Shown here piece by piece: positions 49,125-61,000 of a stretch of DNA of 64,000 bases. Location of the stretch: the NCBI GenBank assembly GCA_016987375.1, contig PJRA01000077.1, forward strand, positions 112,074-176,073, given 5' to 3'. The notes under the pieces were generated by a model. The model worked only from the letters and a program-made list of their open reading frames with translations. It had not been told where the DNA came from and searched no databases. A program made the translations under genes and the position numbers. Within the stretch, counting starts at the first letter, position 1; the number at the start of each line of letters is the position of its first letter. This DNA comes from Brachionus koreanus. Lineage: Eukaryota; Rotifera; Eurotatoria; Ploima; Brachionidae.

Positions 49125-50096
49125 TTATTCATCTGCTTCTGTTTTAACAATAGTTTGATTATTGGAATCAATAATTTTTGATGATTTAACGCGTCTTTTT
49201 TTTACCATATTTGGCTCACTGCAAAATTCATCACTCTCAAATTCAGTCAAATTATTCAAGAGATATTTAAAAGCTTCTAATTTTTTGTTCGGACATTCCG
49301 AAATACTATAAAAACAATTACAATTCAATTTATCTTCAGTTAATAGAATTTTCTTATGATTATCGTGAAATATAGCACATTTTTTACACAGCGACAACCT
49401 TTCCAATCTAGACTTAATCGCATGGTTCACCTTACCCAATAAAGAGCAAATTTCACAATTTTCTTAAAATAGAAAGTTTTAGAAAAAAAATTTTTCTCAT
49501 TTTAATTTTTACTTTTAATTCTGAAGCATTGTGGGATAACCATTTGTATTTGATTTGATTCTGAAAAAGCTTGATTTTCAATAGGCATTACTAAACTAGG
49601 AATCTCTGGTTCAATTCGAACTATACTTGACTCGTTCCATTAAATTATTTGATAAAAAATCATTTATAAACTCAAATTTTGATGTAAGAAATTTTTTTCG
49701 TTCGTTCATGATCTCACCTATTCGATCATGACAACTTCTCATTTTAAATTCAAGTTCATTTAAAGAATTAGTATTTTTATTAGAATAGTTAATTTGTTCC
49801 TCTAAATTGTTTATGTAAGCCTTGGCAATCGATTGTTGAACCTGGTGAATTTCAGATAATCTCTATTTAAATATTTTTAAGAAAAAAATAAATTTTAATT
49901 TAAAAAAATTTACCGAAGAAAAATTGGTTATGTCAGTATTTATTGATAAGAGTTCTTTTTTTAAATTTCTTAGAGCTGAATTAGCCCAATTGTAGTTATC
50001 AGTGCATAATCTACATGTGAGTTGATCAATAGCTGTTCTGTAAAGCTTTAAAACACTCATTTGCATTATTTCTTCCATGTTATTATTTTTTTCCAA
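49125..50096 (-). CDS. Unrecognised gene: helical N half, Cys-rich C half, 274 residues
   Basis: I do not recognise this family. Exons 50096-49914, 49862-49672, 49625-49513 and 49462-49125 join in consistent phase through three short introns (about 46-51 bp), which argues strongly for a real gene. Residues 1-125 are helical and coiled-coil-like (LKYRTAID-like start, ALRNLKKELLSINTDI, HQVQQSIAKAYINNLEEQI). The C half has clustered cysteines in CEICSLLGK, LCKKCAIFHDNHKK, CNCFYSISEC and a basic stretch KKRRVKSSK near the end, followed by an acidic terminus. The arrangement of CxxC pairs with a His suggests a zinc-binding module, and the basic patch a nuclear signal; both are inferences. Confidence 0.65.
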
Positions 50097-50631
50097 AAAT
50101 GATAGTGGCTAGATAGTATTTATTGATTTATTTACAAAACTATTACTAATAATTGATGATTTTTTCTTAGAATATTTACTAAGACATAATTTTTGTCTTA
50201 ATATTGATCATTCATTAGTGTTTAATTATCTCAAAAAATCAATTTTAACTGTTTTTCAATTTTTAATAGTCTTTTTTTAGTGCTTTCTCAAATAATTTGG
50301 TCACCTGACCCAATAGTTTCTATAAAGTCCTTGAAAAACTTTGAGCAACATACTAGGAGGATATTCCTTCAGCTCGTTTTTTGTTAATCCTATAATAATT
50401 ATTTTTACAAATTAAGCGTAGCATTAATTGATATCCAAATAATGATTAATTAATTTAGATTTAAAAAAATTTTTAAGACAATTTATATTCTACTTTATTG
50501 GAAAGAATTTCATTGCACGTGCACATAAAATATTCAAATTTTTAAAAAAAAATCAAAAAAACATGAGTTCTTTATTTTTATATATTTTTTTGTATCAAAT
50601 AAAAAAAAAATTTTAACAAAATTAGATTAAA

Positions 50632-51840
50632 ATGATCCATAAAACAGAAAAACCTAATGTAAAAAAACAACAAAAAAATAAAGAGAATTCACAAAAGAAA
50701 TTGAATCTCAATAAAAATGAAAAGGGTAAAAATTTATCCGAGGATAAAAAAGTTGAACAAACACAACTGAAATCGGGAAATAAAAAGCCGATAGTAAAGC
50801 AAGAAGAGAAAGTAAAACAGTCTAAAGTTTTCAACAATAATTTGGGAAAAAATGAAAAAAAAGAAGTTGTTGAAAAGAAATTAGAAAATGCTCAAACTCA
50901 AGTGGAAAAAGCAGACGATTCATGTACTCTTTTTCTAAAATCGTTACCTAACGAAGTGACTGAAGACGAGATAAAATCGTTGTCTTCAGACATAAAAAAC
51001 GTAAGAATAAAAGCTTCATCAAAAAAAACTGGAAAGCAACCACCATTTGCTTTCATTGAATTTGAAAATGAAGAAATTACGGAGAAAAATTTTAATCAAA
51101 TAAAAAATAAAAAAATAAGAAATCAGGAAATATACGTCGATTATGTTGGAAATAAGAGTTCATATGTGAAACCAGAAGCACCAACTAAACAAAAAGGAAA
51201 AACAAAAGATATGACCAAACTTCATATTGGTGGTGTTGATAAAAATGCCAGTGAAAATGACTTAAAAAAAATATTCAAAAATTGCAAGACGTTAACTTTG
51301 CCTAGAAAAAATGAAAGCAAGTTAAATCATGGGTTTGCTTTTGTGACATACAGCACTAAGGAAGAAACAAAAAAAGCCTTAGATTCTTTAAATGGAACAG
51401 AATTTAATGGAAAAAGACTAAAAATTGATTATGCTTTTATAAAAGATGATTCAGCCAAAAAAAAAGAGACTGTTGTGAAGACCGATGAGCCAGCTAGTAA
51501 AAAATTAAAGAACGGCAAGGGTGAACAAGTCGTCAAGAAAGAAGAGGAAAAAAAGAAAGAAGCTCCTGCTACCAAAATGAATGGTAAAGCTAAACAGGAA
51601 GAGAACAAAAATGGAAAAAGAAAATTAGAAGAAGAAGACGAAGATGAGGATGATGAAGATGATGATGATGAAATGGAAACTGATGAAGACGAAGATGATG
51701 AAGAAGAGGATGATGAAGATGAGGATGATGATGACGAAGATGATGATGATGATGATGATGATGACGAAGATGATGATGATGAGGAAGATGAGGATGTGGA
51801 TGATCAAGAAGGTGAAGAAGATGATGATGATGATGAATAA
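50632..51840 (+). CDS. Two-RRM nucleolin-like protein with acidic tail, copy 1 (intronless)
   Basis: 402 residues on one exon. Lys-rich N region (residues 1-95), RRM1 with RNP2 LFLKSLP and RNP1 PFAFIEFE, a short linker, RRM2 with RNP2 LHIGGV and RNP1 HGFAFVTY, then a KKLKNGKGEQ linker and an Asp/Glu tail of about 75 residues. The combination of basic leader, RRMs and long acidic stretch resembles nucleolin-type RNA-binding or chaperone proteins, but nucleolin places its acid tracts before the RRMs. Nucleolar function is therefore only suggested. A close paralogue lies 1.3 kb downstream. The acidic tail is encoded by a GAT/GAA/GAC microsatellite-like array, likely length-variable. Confidence 0.85.
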   Translation: MIHKTEKPNVKKQQKNKENSQKKLNLNKNEKGKNLSEDKKVEQTQLKSGNKKPIVKQEEKVKQSKVFNNNLGKNEKKEVVEKKLENAQTQVEKADDSCTLFLKSLPNEVTEDEIKSLSSDIKNVRIKASSKKTGKQPPFAFIEFENEEITEKNFNQIKNKKIRNQEIYVDYVGNKSSYVKPEAPTKQKGKTKDMTKLHIGGVDKNASENDLKKIFKNCKTLTLPRKNESKLNHGFAFVTYSTKEETKKALDSLNGTEFNGKRLKIDYAFIKDDSAKKKETVVKTDEPASKKLKNGKGEQVVKKEEEKKKEAPATKMNGKAKQEENKNGKRKLEEEDEDEDDEDDDDEMETDEDEDDEEEDDEDEDDDDEDDDDDDDDDEDDDDEEDEDVDDQEGEEDDDDDE

Positions 51841-51930
51841 ATCTTTTTAGTGTAATAATTAGTTTTTTTGTTTTAGCTAAATAAAACATTAAAAAAAATT
51901 ACTAGAAAATTTTTTTTTCGATTTTAATCT
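51478..51930 (+). repeat. Segment shared with copy 2 (linker, acidic tail, 3' UTR)
   Basis: From AAGACCGATGAGCC onward this stretch matches 54027-54558 almost base for base. In the non-acidic part I find a single difference (GGCAAGG versus GGCAAAG, silent); the acidic array differs in length, and the 3' UTR is the same to past AAATAAAACATT. Upstream of 51478 the two genes are clearly diverged. Confidence 0.9.
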
Positions 51931-53120
51931 TTAGTGTATATATTCACCATTAAACGAGAAATGGAAAAAAGTAAATATTTTTCAAATCATCATCTTTATT
52001 TTTAAATTTTTAAAAATTTGCAAAACATGCTAAATTTGGTATTGTTCCTAACCTTGACCTAACTCTTATTGACATCTTGAGAGAACATTCAACTTAAATT
52101 GTGAGAACTATTTGCTTTATATAATACTGGTAGAAGTTAGTAATTGTAGAGGACTGTCAGTGGCAAAGTGTTTTATGTGATATGAAACAGCAGATAATCT
52201 AAACTTTCTTAGAATTTAATGAATAGCATAGTAGACAAAGACCTTACGAATATTGAAACCCAGATACATTTTTCATAAACTCAAATAGTTTTTTATGTGT
52301 ATTTCATGTAATTTCGATGACAAAAATAACTAAAAGTAGTGACAAATTTACTATATTTTATCTGACAACAAAAACCAAAATACTAGCAAATATGCTTGAT
52401 GATCTGAGTATTTATAAATTTGTACTGACATAACAAACTAATTGACAAAATTTTTTATTTAAATAACAAATAATTTTATACACATCTTAAAATGGTTTAA
52501 TTTTTTCAAGTTTATTGACTGGAAAAAAAATTTAGATTAAGAGCAAAATAATGAAAAGATAAAAATAATCATTAATATTTTTTGTTTTTTTTTTTATTTG
52601 AATTGTTGATTTTTTTGGCCTTTCTTGTTGCTTTTTTCGGTAAATATTCATTGTTCGACAGATGCTTTCAGAAACAAAGCTGCTTTCTGGTTTTTTGGTC
52701 TTCCTCTTTGGCGTTTCTGAGTTTATCACTTTGACTAAAAAATAAATTTCAAAATTAGAATCAGACAAAAAAATTGTTTCTCTATTGGAAAAAAAATTCA
52801 ATTATATGCATTATTCATTTCCTATGCAAATATTTAAGTTTTGTTATTTTACTCAAAATATCTGAATATTATTATTTTGGGAAAAAAAATTAAATATTCC
52901 AAGACAAAACTAGATCTCTTACTGAGTTTGCTTTGAGAAAATATTTAGAAAATTTTGCATTTAAATAAATCGCACGTGCAAGTATTTCTAAAACATTCAA
53001 TATGAGTAAAAATGCTAAACAAAATATTATAAATTGAATTGAATTTTAAAATTGTAGCCATGTGTTTTAAGAAAAAAATTTATTTTTATTTTTTTGTTTT
53101 TAAAAAGAGTATAGAAAAAA
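51931..53120. other. Spacer between the two RRM genes
   Basis: About 1.2 kb AT-rich. A minus-strand ORF at 52532-52801 has a Lys/Arg-rich middle (KRKTKKPESS, KKQQERPKK) and hydrophobic ends, without introns or a known motif; I leave it uncalled. It should contain the copy 2 promoter. Confidence 0.5.
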
Positions 53121-54464
53121 ATGATCAAGAAACCGGAAAAGGTAAAAGCCAAAAAGCAACAGCAAAATCAGGCCGAGACAGCTAAGCCCAAAGAAAATAT
53201 GAAGAAAAAGCAGCAAGAAGCTAAGAAAAAGGTGGAGAAACCGGTTGAAAAAAAAATTGAAAAACCACAGCCCAAAGTTGAAAAAAAGAAACCTGTAGAG
53301 AAACAAGAAGAAAAAGTTGAACAACCAGCAAAAAAAGTTGTCAAAAAGAATAAGGAAAAAAATGGTAAACAAGAAGTTGAAGAGAAAAAACCAGAAGTTG
53401 TTTCAAATGAAGAACAAAGTACTCCAAATAAAAAGAAAGCCACTGATGCTTGCACTCTTTTCCTCAAGTCGTTACCAAACGATGTAACTGAAGAGGAAAT
53501 CAAGTCACTTTCTTCGGACATTCAAGAGGTTAGAATAAAAAAATCAAGAAAAAATATCAATCAAAAAAATAAAAAAGCCGGAAAGCAATTCACATTTGCT
53601 CATATTGAGTTTCAAACAGAAGAACTAGCTGTTAAGAATTATAAAGACTTACAGCATAAAAAAATACGCGACAAAGAAGTTGTGGTTGATTTTGTTGGTG
53701 ACAAAAGTTCTTATGTAAAAAAAGAATTGCCTAAAAAAGACCAACCTAAAGAAAAAGATTTAACAAAACTTCACATTGGTGGATTTGATAAAGAAATTGG
53801 TGAAGCAGATTTGAAAAAATTTTTTAAAAATTGTACAGAGTTTAGTTTGCCTGTGAGAAAAGGTACCAAGTTGAACTTTGGCTTTGCTTTTGCTAGTTTT
53901 GCAAATGAACAAGAAGCCAAAAAAGCTCTAGAAGCTGCAAATGGAAAAGAATTGAAAGGAAAAAAGATAGCCGTTGATTATGCATATAAAAAACCAGAGC
54001 CTAAAAAGAAACAGCAAGCTGTTGTAAAGACCGATGAGCCAGCTAGTAAAAAATTAAAGAACGGCAAAGGTGAACAAGTCGTCAAGAAAGAAGAGGAAAA
54101 AAAGAAAGAAGCTCCTGCTACCAAAATGAATGGTAAAGCTAAACAGGAAGAGAACAAAAATGGAAAAAGAAAATTAGAAGAAGAAGACGAAGATGAGGAT
54201 GATGAAGATGATGATGATGAAATGGAAACTGATGAAGACGAAGATGATGAAGAAGAGGATGATGAAGAAGAGGATGATGAAGATGAGGATGATGAAGATG
54301 AGGATGATGATGACGAAGATGATGATGATGATGATGAGGAAGATGATGATGATGATGATGAGGAAGATGAGGATGAGGATGATCAAGAAGGTGAAGAAGA
54401 TAATGATGATGAGGAAGATGATGACGATGACGATGATGACGATGATGATGATGATGATGAATAA
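53121..54464 (+). CDS. Two-RRM nucleolin-like protein with acidic tail, copy 2 (intronless)
   Basis: 447 residues, same plan as copy 1: Lys/Pro-Glu-rich leader (KKPEKVKAKKQQ, KVEKPVEKK), RRM1 (LFLKSLPNDVTEEEIKSLSS, TFAHIEFQ), RRM2 (LHIGGFDKEIGEADLKKFF, FGFAFASF), a conserved linker and a longer acidic tail of about 105 residues ending in a run of Asp. RRM1 RNP1 has His in place of the first Phe-ring position of copy 1 (AHIEF versus AFIEF). Amino-acid divergence is marked in the N-terminal two thirds, while the linker and first part of the tail are the same. Copy 2 is followed at once by repeat A. Confidence 0.85.
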   Translation: MIKKPEKVKAKKQQQNQAETAKPKENMKKKQQEAKKKVEKPVEKKIEKPQPKVEKKKPVEKQEEKVEQPAKKVVKKNKEKNGKQEVEEKKPEVVSNEEQSTPNKKKATDACTLFLKSLPNDVTEEEIKSLSSDIQEVRIKKSRKNINQKNKKAGKQFTFAHIEFQTEELAVKNYKDLQHKKIRDKEVVVDFVGDKSSYVKKELPKKDQPKEKDLTKLHIGGFDKEIGEADLKKFFKNCTEFSLPVRKGTKLNFGFAFASFANEQEAKKALEAANGKELKGKKIAVDYAYKKPEPKKKQQAVVKTDEPASKKLKNGKGEQVVKKEEEKKKEAPATKMNGKAKQEENKNGKRKLEEEDEDEDDEDDDDEMETDEDEDDEEEDDEEEDDEDEDDEDEDDDDEDDDDDDEEDDDDDDEEDEDEDDQEGEEDNDDEEDDDDDDDDDDDDDDE

Positions 54465-54558
54465 ATCTTTTTAGTGTAATAATTAGTTTTTTTGTTTTAG
54501 CTAAATAAAACATTAAAAAAAATTACTAGAAATTTTTTTTTTCCATTTTAATCTATAG
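54027..54558 (+). repeat. Segment shared with copy 1 (linker, acidic tail, 3' UTR)
   Basis: Partner of 51478-51930. The acidic array is longer here by GAT/GAA units. Homology stops near 54558, five bases before repeat A copy 2 begins. Confidence 0.9.
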
Positions 54559-54562
54559 TCAG

Positions 54563-54768
54563 TTTTGTGAAATTTGGTACAAAATAAAAAAATAGAACAA
54601 AAATTAAAGCTAAAAAATTTATTTTTTTCTGAAGGCTTATAATTAGTTCTCTAAGTGCAACAAACTGCAACATACTTAGTTGCACCAAAAGCCAAAGTCT
54701 GCTAATGATGTGCAAAATATCTGCCAATATTATAGAATTTTTATCATGTTGTTCAGTTCAAATGTGCT
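54563..54768. repeat. Dispersed repeat A, copy 2
   Basis: Partner of 48219-48428, same orientation. It begins just after the 3' UTR shared by the RRM genes. Confidence 0.85.
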
Positions 54769-55085
54769 AAATTTCACAAAATCTCAATAGTGATGGCTTT
54801 GGGGAAAACTTTTTTTTGTTGGCCCCAATTGATTGAAGATAATGATGATTAATAGAAAAAAAAATTTAAAAAAGAGAAAAAAATAAAAGCAATTTTTACA
54901 AAGATTGCTTTAAATATTCATTCGTTTAGTGTCCAGTTAATTTGAATTTAATTTTATTCTGCCAAAATGTTTATTCAAATTAAAATGGCGGTCAACTAGT
55001 TAATTAAATTTAAAACTGTTATCAAGAAAAAAAATCAAATTCTAAATTAATGACTTGACAAAAAATCAAAGAAAAAATATATCTA

Positions 55086-58000
55086 ATGATGAATTGCTTT
55101 CTAATTTTCTACTTGATTGGAATAGCAAACGAGTGGTGTTTGAGTGCTAGTCAAGATGATGGTGTTTCTATCGAAGAGGAGGAAGAACCGATCATTCAGC
55201 CCAAATTTAACTCATATGATAAATTTATCAAAAAGCACGAAGATTTTTCTCACCGTGTTAAAAAAGACACTGATAACTTTCTCAATTCATATATAAAAAA
55301 TTTAAAAGATGTACTTTTTTATTCTAATTAAATTAATATCACAATTTTTTTTTTTGTTTAAATAAATTAAGGATCAAGAAATAGTTCTATCAAGAGGAAC
55401 AGGATTTAAATCTGACAATAGATTTAAGTCAGGTGATGTGCACATACGAAAAACGAGCAAGTAATTAAATCTTTAGATTGTTTAAAAATTTTATTTAAAA
55501 AAAAACAGTTCCCAAGAATCTCCCGAAGTTACGGAGTCAACAAAGCTTAAATATTCGTATCCATTTGGCCTGGGTACTTTTTTACTGAGTGGATGTTATT
55601 TATACACCGGTATGCCTGATTCCAAGTCAACCGAAGAACAGCTTGATCTAGATGAAGACATGCAATATGACTCGGGTGACTTTAAGCGCAAAAAAAGAGC
55701 TTCAATACAAAAAAACAATTACACAGACATGAAAAGCTTTTGTAGAAGATATGCCCGACTTGAAAAAGTCACTGAATGCAAAGTAAATTTAAAAAATTAA
55801 ATTAAAATTTTTATTTTATTTTTTAAAATTATTTTAATAAAGAAAATTATTCCTGGAGCTTATACATTGGGCACTGGTTTTGACATCAAATACGAGAATA
55901 GTGAAAATTCTCGCCGTAAATCAATTATTACTCGGTACTGTAATTATCAAAAATTGTAATAAATCAAATTTAATTTTTATGAATAAAATTTAATGAATAT
56001 TTTTGACTAGCTTTAATCATCATACAGTGCCTGATATAATGACTGCTAATGGAATTTATGATACCAAAACTCAGACGACCACATTCGGTGAGTCATCCGA
56101 TTATATGAAATTTGTTGCCAGTCGGTCAAATTTAGACAGATATACCAACGTTTTTTCGTAATTTCTTAAATATTTTTTTTTAATCAAGAATCAAAAAAAA
56201 TTTTATTTTAGTTCTGACTCCAAAAATGCCTATGGTGGAGCTAACAATCAGAGAATTTTATCACCTGGCTACGATATGTCAGATGACAAGACCAATCGTG
56301 GAAACAACTTCAATCAGCAAGTAAACAAGCAAACAGTGTCCTCTGATTTTTGGCTTTTTCAAATTCAATCAACTGTTTTAATGTTTATTTAAATTTAAAT
56401 AAATAATTTAAACAAAAAAAAGATTAAAATTTTTATTGTTTAGATATGATTTGTTACTAGATCAGATAAGACCGTGGAATTTAGATCCTGAGTTTTTGGT
56501 CGATTTTTTGTCTCTGCCAGACAGTTATTTTTACGAAGATGCACCTGAAAAATTCGGTAAATTTTTCTTAAATTAATTTTCATCAAATCTCTTTGGAAAC
56601 ATTTTATAAAATAATTATTTTCAATTTATCAGATAAATTTATTCTGAGATACGGCACCCATGTGGTTGTATCGGCTAAATTCGGAGGCGAATTTAAAATA
56701 ATGCACACCATGCACAAAACAAAGACATCTAGCATAGAGACTTTTTCTCAACAGTGCATCCAGGACAGCATGAAAATGTTCAGTCGAAGCTGGAACATAA
56801 AAGCAAATGCTTTTTTGGCCAGTGCCATGCTGAGAAAAGAAAACACCAAGAGTGACACAGACAAAAAAAATAAAAAGCTGGATAAGGAAAAAGGTGACAC
56901 GTAGGTATGCAAATAGCATTGGGTCAAAATGATGATTGATTTATTTTAAAAGAAAAAAGAGTGAATATGCCAGTACATACATATCGGTAAAAGGTGGTAG
57001 TCAAGAGGTAGCAGCCATTGTGGCCAATTTGAACCAGCCCGATTTCAGTGACACATTCATCGGTTGGCTTAAGACAGTGCACAAGTATCCGCGTGCCTTT
57101 GACTTCAAGTACGAGCCTATTGTATCAGTACTGGACATAAATGTCGGCATGCTTTTTGCTCATATGGGAAGCAAGGAGCAAAAAATTTGTGCCGATTACG
57201 CCAAAAAACACTGCAAATTTGGATTTACCATTGAAGAATTTGAGACGAGATGGCGTAGAAAACTTAACGCTCTCAAATTTGCCATCACTGTTTATCTCAA
57301 AGAGCCAACTGGTCTCACATGGACTAAATTTTACATAAACAAAGGCACTGCTGAATGCAGATTCAATATTCTCAATTATATATCGCCAACTGTTGATCAT
57401 TTAATGAAAGGTGGTAGAGAATTTTTGCTAACAATGAATTTAAATGAAGATGAATCAATTGACTCTTCGGTCAACTCTTCGTTGCCTAAAAATGAATTTT
57501 TTTTCAAAAAAAACGATGAAATTAATTTCATGAAAAGAAATGAATTTTGGCTAGCCAAAAGAAAAACAGACATTTATACATATCAATCGGCCAGATTGGT
57601 CAATGAGCCGTTTAAGAGCAGCTCGCACAAATATTACATTAACGTTTTAGGTCTTTTGCTCGAATACAATGAGTATGATTCAACTGTGTCTGTAGTAAAT
57701 TTGAATCAAGTTTTAAATGAATATTCGACAAAAACAAATTGTTTGTTTAAAGTAAAAGCATTAAGGATAAATAGCACACTTTTAAGTCCATTCATATCAC
57801 TTGATACTAAATCAGTCAGTAGTCACTCATTTAAAAGAGAGTATAATGACGATGATGAGAGCAATCGTAGACCCAAAAGACAAAGCAATGTAAGACGATG
57901 TAAACGAATACACAAATCATTGCAGATTAGCATGAACAATGTGAAAAATATGAATCCATTTTGGATTAAACTATGGAATAAAGTAGTTGGTGTTGTGGAC

Positions 58001-61000
58001 TATTTGGATCCAATGCAGTTGGTTAAGAAAATATGGGATTTAAAGTATGCCGTGTTGCCATGTGAACTTAAATGGTCCAATAATTTAATTATGGTTTTGG
58101 GACCTGGTGAACAAGATGGTAAATGCTTAAAATTTACGGCTGCTAGTCAAGGTGAAATTTTTGTTGTCATGGCAACTACGCCAAGTGACCAAGACACTTG
58201 GTACATGTTTCAAATAACAACTAAAGGAGTGGTGTTTTATCGAAAAGGAAAAGCTGTTTTATTAAATGAGGACTCGGCTGGCGGAACAACTGGAAATGGG
58301 GACATTTATCAGAGTTTTTTTATTTGCTTGAATTATGAGACTAGGAATGATGTTTTTGGCTTGTATGTTCAATACGGTATACAAATTGACTCGGATGAGA
58401 CAACTCATTTGTATCTTAGCTATTTTGATACAAGTCCACTAGAGCCGGTTTACTACAGCTTTGGCAGTAGGAGTGCTGATGTGCAAATTTTGAATGCTAG
58501 ACTGGAAAAATTCAACGAGCGTGAGCAAACACGACTAAGGTGCACAAAATCGTCTACTCTCTATCGGGCTATTGATGCCATTTGTGATTACAAGTGTCAT
58601 CGGGCTTGTGATGGATGCTATGAGCCTAAAAATATTGGTGCATGTAAAAAATGCTCAACCGCAGCAATTAGAGTTAATCGTAATAGCAGTTTGTTGTGTG
58701 TGGAAAAATGTCCGATTGGTTACGAGCCTGATTTGGAGGATAACAAACTTTGCAAAGATGTCAATGAGTGTCTTGGTGAAAATGAGTGCCAAAAAAATTC
58801 GCTTTGTCTTAACACTCAAGGCTCTTATAAATGCATATGTAGAGATGGTTACATTGGAAATGGACTATTTTGTGAGGGTAAGACCAAGATAAAAAAAAAC
58901 ATTTTTTTTATTATTGTGCTAAAATAAAAATTAAAATCAAATTTTAAATACAGCAAAGTAAAATAGCGTTTTTTTTTTGAAGAAAATTGCTGTAAAATTA
59001 GAATAAAAAAATTAAGATTTATTCGGAATACATATTTGATTGATAAAGTTATTCTGAATCTTTATTCCATGAAAATAAAAAAAAAATAATTTTAAAAATT
59101 CTACCATTTTTTTTAAACAGATATCAATGAATGTATAATGAAAACTGATAATTGTAGTCTAAATGCAAATTGCATAAATCTAATCGGCTCATTCAAGTGT
59201 CAGTGTGGTCCGGGTTTTCAAGGCGATGGGCATATTTGCCAAGGTTTGAATAAAGCTTTAACAAATTCTCAATCTAAAAATTCAATTTTAGACATTGATG
59301 AATGCGTATTGTTGAATGACTGTCCCTGGAACACTGAATGCCAAAATACCAAAGGTTCATACGAATGCAGATGTCCATTCGGTTTCAAAATGATAGATCA
59401 AGAGTGCAAAGAAATAAACGAGTGTGCTCAAGAGACGCACAATTGCATTGGGGAACACGTCCTTTGCCAAAATCTACTAGGCTCGTTTGAGTGTGTATGC
59501 GAGCCAGGATATGCCATGTACAATGGATCCTGTCACGGTAAACCCATTAAAATATTGGATAGAAAAAAAAATAATAATTTTATTAAAGACATAAATGAAT
59601 GTCATGCAGTCATTAGTCCATGTGATAAAAAAACACAAAAATGTATCAATACTATAGGATCCTATTTTTGTCAATGTACAAGTTCAACAGCAAACAAAGA
59701 CAACTTTTGTGCTTTGTCACAAAAAGTTGAATCATGCTCCCAAGGGTTCTATTCTCTTAATAACAAGTGCCTGGGTAGATTTTAATTTTCTAAAAAAATA
59801 ATGTTTTTTTTTGTTAACAATTTGAATAGATTTAAATGAATGTCATTTAAATTTGCATAATTGTGAATCGGACGCTTCCTGTGTCAACACTTTGGGATCA
59901 TATTATTGCAGATGTGGTAATGGATTTGTGATTGATCAGCTAAATAATTGTAGAAGTATATTTAAAAAAAAAAAAAAATAAATAAATATTTTTCATTTTT
60001 TAGATGTGGATGAATGCTCTCTTGGGCTTCATCACTGCAGTCCGGAGCAAATTTGCATAAACACAATAGGTTCATACATTTGTCAATGTAATCAGGCAAA
60101 CTTGACCAATATCAATAATAAATGTGTAGGTATATGTGTCTAAGATAAATAAATTAATTTTTCTACTAAAATAAAATAAAATTCTTTTTTGGAATAAAAA
60201 AAATTAATTTTTTTTATTAAAGCCGATAATGGAGGTTTAAACATGTATTGCTATTTGTTGGACTCAGTTCAAATATGCGAGTGCGAAAAAGGCTTTGAAA
60301 TAAAAAACTCAAGTAATACATTACAAATATGTGAGGACATTGATGAATGCATGTCAAATCCGTGTCCACCTAATTCAAAATGTATAAATACAAATGGTAA
60401 ATATACCTGTGAGTGCTTGCCGGGATTTATAGCATCTCGAGCCAGTGATACACTTGATTGCTTGGATTTGGATGAATGTTCAAGTCCGTGTCTTAACACA
60501 TGCGATCCAGAATACGCATTTTGTATCAATCGGCCAGGCAGTTACGATTGTCAATGTAAGCAAGGTTTTTACGGAAATGGAAGAGTAAATGCTTGCTTTG
60601 ACTTTAATGAATGTTTGTCTAACAAGACAAAATGCCATGCCAGTTCAAAATGCTTTAACACTATCGGGAGTTATGAGTGTAAATGTGAGGACGGTTTCTA
60701 CAATACAGGAATCGCTTGTGAAGGTAGACAACAATAAAAGAATGATTTTAATTTGTTAAACTTATTTAAAATTATATAAAATAGATATAAATGAATGCAT
60801 TGATCAAGGAAAAGAAATAGAATGTTTTAAATTAAATTCTTATTGCATTAACACACCAGGGTCTTATAAATGCAATTGTTTCAATGGTTTAAGAAATTCT
60901 AATTCATTTGAATGTGTTGACATAGATGAATGCATCGAGAATACTCACAATTGTAATAACAATTCAAATTGTGTCAATTTATTTGCTGGTTTCAAGTGTC

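Noticed and set aside
51590..51889. His-rich, Met-rich and Ile-rich ORFs over the acidic tails (also 54139-54513)
   Set aside because: They are other-frame readings of the GAT/GAA/GAC array of the RRM genes.
52532..52801. 89-codon minus-strand ORF between the RRM genes
   Set aside because: Basic and low-complexity with hydrophobic ends, no introns or family; insufficient support.
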